Assembly: GCA_030762895.1 (NCBI GenBank)
Contig: CM061063.1
Location: forward strand, 76,939,836 to 77,003,835
DNA: 64,000 bases
Origin: Sophora flavescens
Taxonomy: Eukaryota > Streptophyta > Magnoliopsida > Fabales > Fabaceae
Reading direction: 5' to 3'
This document shows positions 11,801 to 23,066 of this stretch, one piece after another. The position numbers and the translations under genes are program-made. The notes beneath the pieces are model-generated. The model searched no databases, was not told where the DNA came from, and saw only the letters and a program-made list of their open reading frames with translations. How positions within the stretch are numbered: the stretch's first letter is position 1; the number at the start of each line of letters is the position of its first letter.

Positions 11801-12842
11801 CAGAAGCAGTAGACACTGCAACATAGTAGAGCTACTGACACTGACACACTTATGCCAATGATCAAGTTTCTTGACTTACTTTTGCCTGTAACAGTATCAA
11901 AGATGAACATTTTTTAGTTATTTACTTAATGTTTACAAATTGAGCAGAGTCAATAGATAAACAGACATGGGTACTCCCAAGAGATTTTCTATGCCACAAG
12001 AAAATGTTTACAAGATAACAAAAAGTAATTGATGTGTCACCTGTATTAGGATTAGGCACAAGAGCTGTTGATGTTTGATTGTTAAAAAGGTAGAACATAT
12101 AATCATCATACTTTATTAGACAACTTGGAGACCCAACCAGCCATCCCATCTTTTGTTCACAACATTTGTGATATTGTGCTAACATGGCCTCCAAACACTT
12201 TCTGCACCCCTCATTTGTAAGGTCTCTGCTGCATTGCACAAAGCCATACCTTCTCTCAGTAGAATTTTGACCGAACTCACCCATATAGAACAACTGGTTG
12301 GTCTCCTCAGTTGCTTTTCTGATCAAACTCCTCATATTATCCTCAGCTTTCTGAATCTCTTTTGGGTTAGAGATGTTTCTTGGGTCAATAAAAGCATGCC
12401 GTAATGGGTCAATTGTAACATTCCCAAAGAAGTTCTCATTTGAGTACCTGAGCATGCAGAAATCATAAAACATGGAAGCAGACACTCCATTGGGACATTT
12501 CTGAAGAACTTCTCTGGTAGCAGTTGAGACACAGTACTGACAGAAGTAGCCAACCACATCACCGCGGCAATCATAGAGGCCATACACAGCATCTCCTGTG
12601 CTGTTGTTGCCTATGCTGGTGTGGTTATACCCTTTGCTTGTGGCTGCATCAGAGGATAGCCATGAGAGGATGCTATCAAGATTGGTTCTGTATGCACTGC
12701 TGAGAGCTTGTCCAGTTGTGTTATTGCAGTCAGCTCCCACGAAATTTGGTGATTGTGCTTTACTAAGGAGTGCTTTGAAGCTCAGAAATAGAAGGAAAGC
12801 AAAAGACATTGATGATCTCACATTGAGTTGTGTTGCTTCCAT
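8860..12842 (-). CDS. Cysteine-rich receptor-like protein kinase (CRK1), intact, 7 exons
   Basis: Exons in transcript order: 12842-12041, 11885-11778, 11663-11494, 11410-11200, 10001-9764, 9618-9468, 9168-8860. All boundaries are GT/AG and phases agree, giving 662 codons plus stop. Residues 1 to about 30 are a signal peptide. Two DUF26 (Gnk2-like) domains follow, each with the C-X8-C-X2-C signature (Cys92/101/104 and Cys204/213/216). Exon 2 encodes a single membrane span (IIGISVSVSVALLC) with basic residues after it. The Ser/Thr kinase domain has the glycine loop GEGGFGPVYK (351-360), catalytic Lys372, HRDLKASN (HRD 467-469), DFG 487-489 and MAPEYA. The seven-exon layout with 211, 238, 151 and 309-nt exons recurs in CRK2 and CRK3 below. 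By family knowledge it is a plasma-membrane receptor kinase of stress and defence signalling; its ligand is unknown. Intron 4 carries a MITE. No lesion is seen, so it is probably functional. Confidence 0.93.
10205..10688. mobile_element. Foldback MITE in CRK1 intron 4
   Basis: The two halves are imperfect reverse complements over almost their whole length. The ends match as GATGCACCATCCACATTTTA on the left and GGTGTATCATCTATATTTTG on the right (reverse-complemented), and the inner arms share TTGTATTATACTGTAGTCAAA. TTA lies directly outside both ends (10202-10204 and 10689-10691). That fits a PIF/Harbinger-like 3-bp target duplication, although the left end then has one extra T. No coding capacity. 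Confidence 0.75.
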
Positions 12843-13564
12843 GGTGTGATCTGGACTTTCTGAAGCTACTTACTCAAAGTCTAAAACAATAATTAATTAA
12901 AACATATATGAAGTGAAGTATGTGACTATATATAATGAAAAATGCTTGGCAAACAAACTTCCACGCATATCTGCTTGCACCCCTGCTTAAGTGACATATT
13001 TAGAATGCAAGTTTGCAAAAGTTAGTTAAATGATGAAAATTATGAGATAATATATGTATAAATATCTGGCTAAACATAAAATGTGTGATGGAGATATATT
13101 TTGTACGAGGCAACATAATTACTTTACAAGTCTACCCAAATAAAAATAAAGTTGCTTTAAAAACTTTGCCAGTCAACTCTCATTGATTACATATAAATGT
13201 TAGACAAATTATTTAGAATATTTATCTTAAACTAGAAGTTGTTTTCAATATAACTACCTATGGATACCATAACTTTCAAAGACTTCATTTTTCCAAAAAA
13301 AAAAAAAATCAGGTCTTGTGGTTTCAGATTTGTAGTAGATGCCTAAAAGTATTGCCAAAGTTTAAAAAAAAAAAAACACTTTGAAATAAAGTAAATGCTT
13401 GAATTCCCGAGTAGTATATGCCACAAAAAGATTTCATCATTCAAAAGAAATTAAATAAAACAGTTCTCATGTTATTCAAGTCCACTAACCTCTCTTTGTC
13501 CCATTAAAGGTTGATGTTGTAGTCATCAACTTATGTCTTCTCATTTGTCTAAACAATGAAACCA
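12843..13564. other. Upstream region of CRK1; no gene seen
   Basis: AT-rich 5' flank of the minus-strand CRK1 gene, with A-runs near 13294 and 13363. The CRK1 promoter must lie here. No core promoter element was assigned with confidence. It ends where gypsy pol similarity begins. Confidence 0.5.
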
Positions 13565-15075
13565 TTATCTTTGAAACTGTCTGAACTGAGACTGCAACTC
13601 CTGGTCTAAAAGTTGTTCCAACCTAACCTCATCTCTAAGGTCACTATTAATTTCCGACCTATTCAACTTCAAGCTTAAGACATTTAAGGACACATCCAAC
13701 ACTTCCAGATTCATGCCCCTAAACTCCTCCATGAGGTTCAGCTCTCGTACCATCAGGCTTGACAAGTGTAGGGACTTCCTACTCAAAGCGTCCACCACCA
13801 CATTGGCTTTTCCCGGATGGTACTTCAACTCGAAGTCATAGTCCCTAAGGAACTCCATCCACCTTCGTTGTCTCACCTTCAACTCCTTCTGGTCGAATAG
13901 ATATTTTAGGCTTTTATGGGCACTAAAAACTTCAAACTTTGCCCCCTAAAGGTAATGCCTCCAAATCTTAAGGGCAAAAACCACGGCTGCTAGCTCTAAG
14001 TCATGGGTAGGGTAATTCCCTTCATGTGGCCTAAGTTGCCTAGAGGCATATGCTACCACCTTACCCTCCTGCATTAAGACACATCCCAAGCCATTCTTAG
14101 ATGCGTCGCAGTATACCACAAAACTCACTAAGGGGTTTGGTATAGTTAAGACTGGTGATGACACCAATCTCCTCTTAAGCTCTTGGAATCCGTCCTCACA
14201 CTCCTGGTCCCACACAAAAGGTTTCCCTTTTCTACTCAACTGGGTCAAAGGTAAGGCTAGTCTAGAGAACCCCTCTATGAACTTCCTATAGTAGCCAGCT
14301 AAGCCTAAGAAACTTCTCACTTCGGTTACTGTCTTATGTTGTTCCCATCCCAACACCGCATCAACTTTAGAGGAATCAACCGCTACACCATCCTTTGAGA
14401 TGGTGTGTCCTAAAAATTTTACCTCGTCCCAAAACTCACATTTCTCTGGTTTGGCATAAAGACGCTCGTCCCTCAAGGTCTGCAACACCAACCTTAAGTG
14501 TTTTCCATGCTCTTCTGGTGTCCTAGGGTATGTTAAAATATCATCTATGAACACCACCACAAACCTGTCCAAGAAGGTCCTAAAGATCCGATTTATGTAG
14601 TCCATGAAAACGGCTGGGGCGTTGGTCACACCAAAGGGCATCACTACATACTCATAGTGCCCATATCTTGTCCTGAAGGCTGTCTTAGGAATGTCCTCAC
14701 TTCTAACTCTAATCTTGATGGTATCCCGATCTTAGATCTATTTTGGAAAACACTGACGCTCCCCTTAATTGATCTAAGAGATCATCTATCCTAGGCAAGG
14801 GATATTTGTTCTTGATGGTTACCTTATTCGGTTGCCTATAATCAACACACAACCTCATACTCCCATCCATTTTTCTTCACTAAAAGCACTGATGCTCCCC
14901 AAGGTGACACACTAGGCCTAATGAACCCCTTTTGTAACATACCTCTATCTGTTTCTTGAGCTTGCTCAACTCTAGAGGTGTTATCTTGTAAGGCGCTACA
15001 GATATTAGTCTACTCTTTGACACTAGATCTATGCTAAACTCAACTCCCTATTGAAACTTGCGCATCATAGAGATA
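13565..15075 (-). pseudogene. gypsy reverse transcriptase and RNase H (decayed)
   Basis: Reading from 15075 downward one can follow RT: CVDYRQ-like text near 14850, PLPRIDDLLDQL near 14800, SKIDLRSGY, MPFGVTNAP (14644 region), the catalytic VVFIDDIL, and GLAGYYRKFI. RNase H starts at FVVYCDASKNGLGCVL and runs to the connection region HPGKANVVVDALSRK. Lesions: a deletion causing a frameshift just after DLRSGYH (near 14720), stops in the region above 14880, and a TAG after WRHYL (13946-13948) that splits the frame where a Tyr codon is usual. The frame stays open again from there to 13565. No integrase follows. Confidence 0.9.
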
Positions 15076-15149
15076 GTCGCTACATCATTGTCTACCCTTA
15101 TAGTAGCAGTGAATGAGAGTATGTATCCTTGAGCACTCTAAACCAAGCA

Positions 15150-15451
15150 CTTATCACAAGAAACGACGAATAAAATACGGGTCGACACCGAAAATCGAAA
15201 GACATTGGGTGTGAAGAGATAAGGATATTTTTGTCAGAATACTCATGGCAATGAGTCTAGATGCCAATAAGCCAATACCAAGAATAACATACAATACATA
15301 GATAACAATAAGTTTGATGTCATAAGGAGTGTCTCGATGCACAAGGAAACAATTTAAACAACCAATGGAAGAACAAGAATATCCCTGTAGGAGTAGAAAC
15401 CTATGAACCAAAGGACAAATGAAAGATTGGCATCTCCAAATTTTCACACAT
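15150..15451 (-). pseudogene. gypsy aspartic protease, distal part (decayed)
   Basis: The minus strand reads VKIWRCQSF, then VHRDTPYDIKLIVIYVLYVI and LGIGLLASR. These align in spirit with the C-terminal half of plant gypsy protease, where the usual text is a hydrophobic stretch ending in ILGMDWL. It continues directly from the DSGATH half at 19707-19745 once the CACTA element and one CAT duplication are removed. Confidence 0.65.
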
Positions 15452-16042
15452 CACTACAAAAAAATAACTGTTTAGCGACCGTAATATTCGGTCGCTAAAC
15501 AGTGTAAATCGGTCGCTATTTAATTTAGCGACCGAATTAGCGACCGATTAAGGGTGGTGGCTGAATACCTGGTCGCTAAGGTTTTAGCGACCGAATTAAT
15601 ATTTCGGTCGCTAATTGGCGATCGAATTTTCAGTCGCTAAATAATAATAAACGGTCGCTATTAGGTTGGTCGCATTTTTTGGGTAACCATTTCTAGCGAC
15701 CGATAATCGGTTGCTAGTTTGGTCGCTAATTTTGGTTACTGTTAACCTATATTAGCGACGGATTTTCGGTCGCTATACCTCATATGTACATGTTAAATAA
15801 AGTTTAGCGACCGAATTATTGGTTTCTAATTCGGTCGCTAAACTGGTTTTTTTTTTTTTAATTTTAATTTTTAAAATAAATTTTTTTTCTGATTTTCTTT
15901 AAACGTTAGAAAAATTACTAATAAAACACACCAAATAACTTATGAAATATACAATCATAAAAAATAATAAATATATATAAAAAGAATAATCCAAAATGCC
16001 GTACAAGAATCGTTTAAAGTCAAAAATATGGAGAAAAAAAAA

Positions 16043-16275
16043 TCAGTCATGATGAGGGGGAGATGGAGGAATCCAATCATCCTCAGCGTCCATACCACCG
16101 ACGTCTGCTAGCTGATCGCCCCTCTGCGAGAGCGACATCGATGAGGCGGCGGCGAATCGGAGGAGCGGCAGCAGCGCACAACCGTCGAGCATCATCTCGA
16201 GCAATCGGAGTCCGGATCCTCATCCGCTCCAACGCCACCGCAGAAACCGGCCTCGCTTCGATGCTCGCCTGCATC
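16043..16275 (-). pseudogene. 3' coding end of a TNPA-like CACTA gene (fragment)
   Basis: The minus strand holds a GC-rich stretch ending in GGMDAEDDWIPPSPPHHD and a TGA at 16045-16043. The acidic, proline-rich tail resembles the C-termini of plant En/Spm TNPA-like proteins. It begins right where homology to the 5' region of the coding CACTA ends, so it is the 3' side of an internal-deletion junction. A second minus frame (64 codons, Arg/Ala-rich) is open through the same bases; I consider it a shadow of the high GC content. Confidence 0.5.
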
Positions 16276-16587
16276 AGACCAAAATTTCAACAAGTATATA
16301 AGGCATTTGAACATTGAAATGACTATTGTACGAGTGTGAAAAAGGTTTTTTCCCAAACTGTCCCACTTGGACAATTCAATATTCAATACAATGAGCATGC
16401 ATACCTTGATAAGTTACGCATGCTCATTAATATTGAATCTTAAATAGGAAACTAAGGCTTTCGTAAATTAATTATTACCTCTAACAGAAAATAAAACCAT
16501 TAACCTATAAATATTGCAACATTGTTGAGCTTATATAAATTGCAGCGTAAATCAATACAAACTTAGATTAAATATTGTAGCAAACAT

Positions 16588-16920
16588 CCTATTGAGCTCC
16601 GCTCTCCACTAACAAGTAGCAGTTAATTGTCAAACACATGCATAATTTCTAAATTATCAGCACACAACCAGCATCCCGCCTTTCGGACAGGATCACATCC
16701 TATTGAGCTCCGCTCTCCACTAACAAACAACACATATTGACAAACACATGTATAAACATTAAATTATCAGCATACAATCAGACAAGATCACATCCTATTG
16801 AGCTCCACTCTCCACTAACAAACAACACATATTGACAAACACATGCATAAACATTAAATTATCAGCATACAATCAGACAAGATCACATCCTATTGAGCTC
16901 AGCTCTCCACTACCAAACAA
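16588..16920. repeat. Tandem repeat, about 3.5 units of roughly 100 bp, in the deleted CACTA
   Basis: Each unit starts with CCTATTGAGCTCCGCTCTCC and runs through ACTAACAAACAACACATATTG to ATCAGCATACAATC and GATCACAT. Unit 1 diverges more and includes a CTTTCGGACAGGATC stretch. The reverse complement of the same array is at 57710-58060 in the coding CACTA. Confidence 0.9.
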
Positions 16921-17239
16921 CACGATAATTCACATAATACATTAGAAGCACCACACATACCAGTACCTATTAGACAAAGCAAAACCTTAAAAGAGAGTAT
17001 TGAGAGAACTTACCTATTCGACAAAGCAATACCAAGTAAGGATAAGGGAGGAGCCGCAGACAACGAAGATCAGACAAGGACCTATAATGCATAAATAAAA
17101 ATAATCGTGTCAGAGCTGAAATGACAACATTTGATAATATTACTTCAACCTTATACTAATTTGATATATATTTTTATAAACCAAATATCATTTTGAGATT
17201 TTCACTTAAAAGAGTTATAATTTACTTTTGAATCCATGT

Positions 17240-17465
17240 AGAGTTGGGAGACCAACCAGTGAAGAATTTCCAATGCAGAATCCGTCACGGCCTGGCCGTG
17301 ATGGCCATCACGGCCGTGACAGACCAACCAGTGAAGAAGTTCTAAGGCAGAATCCATTACGGCCTGGCCGTGATGGCCATCACGGACAAACCAACCAGTG
17401 AAGAAGTTCCAAGGCAGAATCCGTCATGGCCTGGCCGTGATGGCCATCACGGCAGTGACGCGCAT
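17240..17465. repeat. Three tandem units of about 65 bp with a GC palindrome
   Basis: The unit starts near GACCAACCAGTGAAGAA, passes AAGGCAGAATCCGT and ends in a GC-rich palindrome with the core CCGTGATGGCCATCACGG. The palindrome is perfect over 22 bp at 17294-17315 and nearly so at 17366-17387 and 17433-17454. No counterpart is seen in the coding CACTA within this window. Confidence 0.85.
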
Positions 17466-19057
17466 TACCAAATCTTATACCCAACAAACACCCAGGTAGA
17501 GAAGCACAAAAAAAAAGGGCAAAGACATTAGAAAATCAGCTTTTCTATCAAGTTGTAGTGCCCGTGAACACAGCAAGGCCACAATTACCAAATATCTGCT
17601 AGCCACACACAACATATAACAGCAAACTAGGACCAGCAGGAGAAACTCCACACGACTTACAAAACAAAGCCAAGACTAATATACATTAAATGGAACATAT
17701 ATCAGAAAACATCTAAGAAAATTATGAAAAAAACACCAAAACTACAACTCAAAAGCACACCCAAGTCATTGCTACCAAGCACATGCCGATGGATCAAGTC
17801 TAAAAGATTCAGAAACTTCACAGCTTAAAAATGATCGAAGCGTACATAAATATATACATGTGACATATACAATATCATTGAAATAGTAATTCATTTGCTC
17901 GAACAAGCTTCAGCAGATGCAATAAAAGATTGACAACGAGACCCAGGAGGAGACAAGCCTTGCACAGTTAGCATGGTTTGGCAACCAAATCCATGAACCA
18001 TTTAAGTCCAGAAATCAAACACGATTGAGAAAACCGACCATAAAGTTATCAAAATTACATTTGCTTTATTTTAATGACACAAAATTCAATATATTGTTAG
18101 CAAGTGCAACAGCAACACGCCAAAATCATAGGAGCTAAACATGAAAATCAAGACAACCCAACGTGGAGACAAGAAAAATAAACCCACAGTTCAATCAATT
18201 GAGAAACAAGAGATGATACAAATCTACACCAAGGGAACAGTTAGAAGAAGAAACTAAAATCATAACACCGTGAAACAAGGTTTAAAACTTAGGCATGCCA
18301 TCCATCTACTGTTCAGAAAAGCTTGTCATGCATGCCACCTTGTCGACAGGTTAAATTGGTGCACCCCACAATGCTACTTCAATTTGGACGTGTTTTACCT
18401 ATAAAGGTAGATATGGAGTCTGGACAACCAATCCCATGCCTTTGTATGATAATAGTAAAGGAACACAGGAATCCAACTTAAACCTAAAACTGCACATACT
18501 ACCCACTACTGTGCTCTAGAAACCACAAACCGAGTAATAATAAGCCCCCCTGTCAGAAGAAAAAGAAAAGACAAGAGGAACAAATCAAGCCAAGTCTATC
18601 ATAATACACAATGGGCCTGATTGAAAATTTATCACAATGCTACATGATATTACGGAAATATAACAAATAAAGATATGAAGCAGCTAAAACCTCCATGGTA
18701 GATGCACCTGATACTTTCACACCAGACTGCTCCAAACTACTTATAGACACACTGTCCCTATGAAACTTACTGTCATTCTACTTTGAAAACAACCTCCTAA
18801 TTAGCTGAATGTCCAATCTCTAATTAACTCAAAGATCGATTCCCGAGTTTACATGGCCATTCCCCCCAGAATCTCCTTAGCTGAATCTCCCTTACCCTTG
18901 CTACCAAATATCCATTCTGTTATAGAAACAGAGAATGAGAGAAGAGGAGAGAAGACAAGGTAGCTTACCCTTGGTGGTGGTGGTGTCACCGGAGCTGCGG
19001 ACAGTGGTGGCTCAAGGGAGGCAGCTCAGGTGTGCTACAGAGACAGAGACAGACACA

Positions 19058-19059
19058 TC

Positions 19060-19109
<50 letters not shown>

Positions 19110-19112
19110 GGG
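19058..19112. repeat. (GA)n followed by poly-G
   Basis: About 20 AG/GA dinucleotides pass directly into a run of about 14 G. ORFs across it are low-complexity and are not called. Confidence 0.9.
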
Positions 19113-19706
19113 AAGGTGGAATCACTCATCGGAGGTGGCCTGGCGGTGACCGGAGCACAGACGTCGCGTGGTGGCAGGGAGGAGCAAAGCGTGCAAGAGA
19201 GAGAGAAGAAAAGAGAAGGAATGAGAGAAATGGGGAAGAAAGGGGAAGGGCTCACGATTTAGGGATTTTAGTTTTAGCGACCGAATAATTTGGTCGCTAT
19301 ATCGATCGCTAAATGGGTTACTTTGAATTTTGAATTCATAAATTCAGCGATCGATTTAAAATTCGGTCGCTAACACGCTCTATCTTAAATTTTTTACGCG
19401 CCATTTAGCGACCGATTTAATATCGGTCGCAACTATAAAATATATTTAAACCGTTGCATTTAATTCGGTCTCCATTTCGGTCGCTAAAAAATCATAAATT
19501 TTTGCCTTTTATTTTCCTTCATTTTGCGACCGAAATAGAGACCGATACCTCTGCTACGCTATATTTCGGTCTCTATTTCGGTCGCAATATCAACTCTAAT
19601 CAGTGTTTGATTTAGATCCTATAATCGGTCGTCATTTCGGTCGCAAACAGCAACCACCAAATTCGGTCACTATTTTCGGACGCTAAATGAGCTTTTTTTT
19701 GTAGTG

Positions 19707-19745
19707 CATGAAGGATGTATCAAGGGATGCGTTGCTCCTGAATCA
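19707..19745 (-). pseudogene. gypsy aspartic protease, catalytic DSGATH half
   Basis: The minus strand reads DSGATHPLIHPSCV into the CACTA insertion site. DSG is the catalytic triad of retropepsins and ATH follows it in plant gypsy elements. The other half lies at 15451-15150. Confidence 0.75.
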
Positions 19746-19784
19746 GACAATATAATAATTTTTATTATTTTTTTTAAACGAGTA

Positions 19785-20160
19785 GAAGAAATTCAGCCCC
19801 CTTCAGATCTAAGCTGCCTCAGAAAGATGACGGATTGTTCTTCTTGAATTCGAACATCCCCACATGTTAAGGGTCCTAGGTTGCCACCACTTCATTAGTG
19901 ACTGGCCTCCATTCCCCTTCAGTTGACGGCGTGTCTCCGTCTGCCCTTGCATAGCTTTGACCATACAATCCAAAGCTGCTGCAAGTGCAACATTCGTCCC
20001 TCGCCTATTAGTCGTCATAAATCTACTCACTACCAATGAAATACTGGGTTGATCAGGTCCAATATCCCAAAGAATAGCATGCAGCATCTATAACTCTAAC
20101 AAGCATCCTATGCGCCCAAGTTTTATTTTAGAAAAAGCCCCATTATCACAGTCTGATTTA
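19785..20160 (-). pseudogene. gypsy gag remnant
   Basis: A minus-strand frame of 92 codons (20087-19809) includes ALAAALDCMVKAMQGQTETR, followed in another frame by FKKNNPSS and GAEFLL-like text. This is the usual order in plant gypsy gag (a coiled helix with ALDxM, then a NPPxFxG motif). The rest of gag, including the zinc knuckle, is missing: gag text passes within about 50 bp into the protease. It lies just inside the primer-binding site, as gag should. Confidence 0.6.
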
Positions 20161-20170
20161 GAATCGAACT

Positions 20171-20182
20171 GCTCTGATACCA
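20171..20182 (-). other. Primer-binding site of the gypsy element (initiator tRNA-Met type)
   Basis: The minus strand reads TGGTATCAGAGC, the common plant PBS complementary to the 3' end of initiator tRNA-Met. It lies 4 nt inside the LTR end at 20187. Confidence 0.85.
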
Positions 20183-21664
20183 TAAATGTAACACCCTTCG
20201 TTACAATAGTAACCCGAAATAGATTCACATAAAAAAATGTCTAAATAAAATTTTCATAATTATAATTGTCTGAAAATACCTTAATGATTATTAAAGTAAA
20301 ATAATGGTAATAAATCCTTATGTAAATGAAATGAATTGCCTCAAAACCCGGGCGTCCACTAAAATAACCCAACGTAAAAAAAAAATAATACTAACAAAGC
20401 TAGATAATAAATGAGGAAAATCGCTAAGTCTTCAATCATCTTCAGCTTCAATGATGTCGTCCTCATGCTCTGAAAACAACACTTTTAATGAGATATAATC
20501 CCAGTGAATAAAAATCATTTAATAAAAAGGTTCGTAAATAGTGTTGTTCTCAGCCGGCGCGGTAATCCGAAAAAACATTTATGGTACCCGCTAATTTTTA
20601 AAATATTGAATATAATAAACCTCCAAAATAATAAATATATATATATAATTAATGTCAAGCATTTAAAGCACAACTCATAAACTCAGCAACGGTCACATCA
20701 CATTGCATTTAATCACATTCACCATGCAAACTCTACTCAATGCAACACCACGAACATGACTCGGTGATTCCCAGAATCACTTAACCTGACTATTTGGTTC
20801 CCAGAACCGGTGTGAATCCCGGATCCACTAAGGTCTATGAGCTCATATCCATGCAATGACGTCCCACTGCCTTCCCCATCCCAAATGGAGGTATCTAATA
20901 ATATTCCATCCCGGATGTGAATATTTTTTTTTCAATCATCTGATATCCCATCCCAGATGGTGATATCTCCATCTTATTCCCGGAATAGAATGTAGAACCG
21001 TCATCCCTTCCCGGAAGGTGATAACCAACTCATATACACCATGCAATATGTCATCCCAGATGACTACCAAAATTTTATCAAACTCCATGGCATCAATTTC
21101 ATGAACACTGTAACTGATTTATAACACAACTATCATGACAAATTAATATTGAATTTAATATGTTTATTATAATACCAATTTTCTAATGTAACCGGCTTTT
21201 AAACACAAGAATCCAAGCATGCAACAGGTGTTTCACCTGTTCACCACTACAACAACATTGTTAACATAACGTACAAAAAGTCTAGCATGAAATTCAAAAT
21301 AATTTGCATTCAAATGGCATTTACAATTTTATAAAAAGTAGATTAGATAAGCCAAAAGAACTAATTTAGTATATAATAGCTTAAACAGAAGCACGTACAG
21401 CATTGCCACACAAAAATATATTCTTTGATAAAAAGATCAATTATCAAAAGGTGAGATGTTTTAAGAATCTCAAAATCAAGAACCCTAACATATTTTACTA
21501 TTTTAGAAAAGACAAAGTTACATGTAGAAGCCTCAAATTAATTGTATCATGAAAGTGTGAGAAAAAGTATTTTTACTCACCTTTTGCAGAGTTCTAATGT
21601 GCTCTAAAAATTACGCATGATAAGGATTTGTGCTTCCCTAAAAATTCCTCTCTCGTTTGGTGGC

Positions 21665-22951
21665 TGATGAGCCTCTGTTTGACTGGTTTTATAACTAGTA
21701 AAGACCCTGGCTTTGTGCTTATTTTATACCATTTTTACCCAAATTAGACTTGATTGTTCCTAAGTAGTATTTCGAGTCTGTAAATTGTTTTTATGTTAAT
21801 TTAGTTGTTTTAGAGTTGAATAATTATTTACTTTTATTTTCTATTTTCAGGTTAATAAAAAGTAATAAATCTGGAGCCACTCGCCCGCTGAATAATCTCT
21901 CGCCCGCGAGTATTGCAACCATGAAAAAGTCGGAGACGATCACGGCTTGCCCGTGTTGAAGATCACGGCCGTGGCAATTCTGAAGTTGAAGCGTTCGCCC
22001 GCGAGCATTCCTTCGCCTCGCGAGTCTTGGAAGATCGAAGCCATCACGGTTTGGGCGTGTTGAATGCCACGGCGTAACAGTTGGAAGCTGAAGAGTTCGC
22101 CTCGCGAAGGATGTGTCTCGCCTCGCGAGAAGACAAAGAGTTGCAGACCTTTCATGTAATTCGCCTCGCGAGCAAGTGATTCGCCTCGCGAGTACTCGAC
22201 TCGAAACGTGTATATAAGCAGTCTTAGGCAGAAATGAAGGGGTGGTCAGAATTAGCCAGTTTTGGCTAGTTTCTGAGCTAATCTTAGTTAGTCTTTTGTT
22301 TTCTTTTTAGTTATGTTTTGTTTTCCTTTTGTAATGGAGAGCTAGTCTCCTAGATTAATCTACTGCAATTGGTTTCTATTAACACTTGAGGTTCTGTATT
22401 CCCTAGTTTATTTTCTTTTCTCTTTTCAATGCCATGCTGTACATTTCTGTTTGTTTAATTCAGGAGTATATTGTGTTGTATTGATTAATTTCGGTGATGC
22501 TATGTTCCTATATATAATCGCGTTTGTTTAATTCGCGTGTGTTCGTTTCGTGTTCGTTTAGTTCACGAAGGGCTTAACCCCGTTTGTTTAATTCGGGAAT
22601 AGGAACATACATCCGTAGTAGTGGTTTCGTTTGTTAACTATTTCTACAGCCGGGAGGGGATTAGAATAGGCTTGGATTTATTTGAACCAATGATAGTGGG
22701 AAACCAAGAACAGTAGGTTAATCGCTTTAGCTTATTTGGTAACTCCTTCTCTATTTTCTTGCCTTGTTTTTCTGTTTTGTTTCTTTAATTTAGTTTCCAA
22801 TCTCAAAACCCCAAATTCTAACTTTTTCTAACTTTTCTGTTAATAATAACAACACCTAAAAGAGTCCTTGAGAGACGATCCGAGTTGTCGCTCTATACTA
22901 CATTATTTTGTAAACGCTCGTTCTTTTTGGCGCGTGGCGACAGCGCGGTCA
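21665..22951 (+). repeat. 5' LTR of the non-autonomous element
   Basis: Starts TGATGAGCCTCTG and ends GACAGCGCGGTCA. U3 carries about eight CG-rich words related to TCGCCTCGCGAG (21886-22195), then the TATATAAG box at 22211. Most differences from the 3' LTR are one-base indels and substitutions between about 21885 and 22270. Confidence 0.93.
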
Positions 22952-22956
22952 AAAAT

Positions 22957-22974
22957 TGGCGCCGTTGCCGGGGA
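22957..22974 (+). other. Primer-binding site, tRNA-Asp type
   Basis: TGGCGCCGTTGCCGGGGA starts 5 nt after the 5' LTR ends. It is the PBS expected for Athila-type gypsy elements. Confidence 0.85.
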
Positions 22975-23006
22975 CTCTGGTTTGTTGTTATTAGCAGAAA
23001 ATAATT

Positions 23007-23049
<43 letters not shown>

Positions 23050-23066
23050 GCTGAATTTGTCTGGTT

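Larger units (their letters stand above)
15452..19706 (-). mobile_element. Deleted CACTA element inside the gypsy protease
   Basis: The left end is CACTACAAAAAAATAACTG and the right end, reverse-complemented, is CACTACAAAAAAAAGCTC. CAT flanks both sides (15449-15451 and 19707-19709), a clean 3-bp target duplication. Subterminal arrays of TTTAGCGACCGAAT/ATTCGGTCGCTAAA occur at 15470-15850 and 19270-19690. The interior from about 16275 to 16920 matches, in reverse orientation, the 5' region of the coding CACTA at 57.7-58.36 kb. Homology breaks at the word GGTCTGATGCA, after which a TNPA-like 3' coding end begins. The element is therefore an internal-deletion derivative lacking TNP2 and most of TNPA. 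About 1.5 kb at 17.2-18.9 kb has no clear counterpart in the larger relative. Confidence 0.92.

Noticed and set aside
16588..16920. CRISPR-like direct repeats
   Set aside because: The units are contiguous ~100-bp tandem repeats in a plant transposon with no unique spacers.
18935..19288. ORFs across the GA/poly-G tract on both strands
   Set aside because: Low-complexity translation of (GA)n and GC-rich leader; open on both strands and lacking any family motif.
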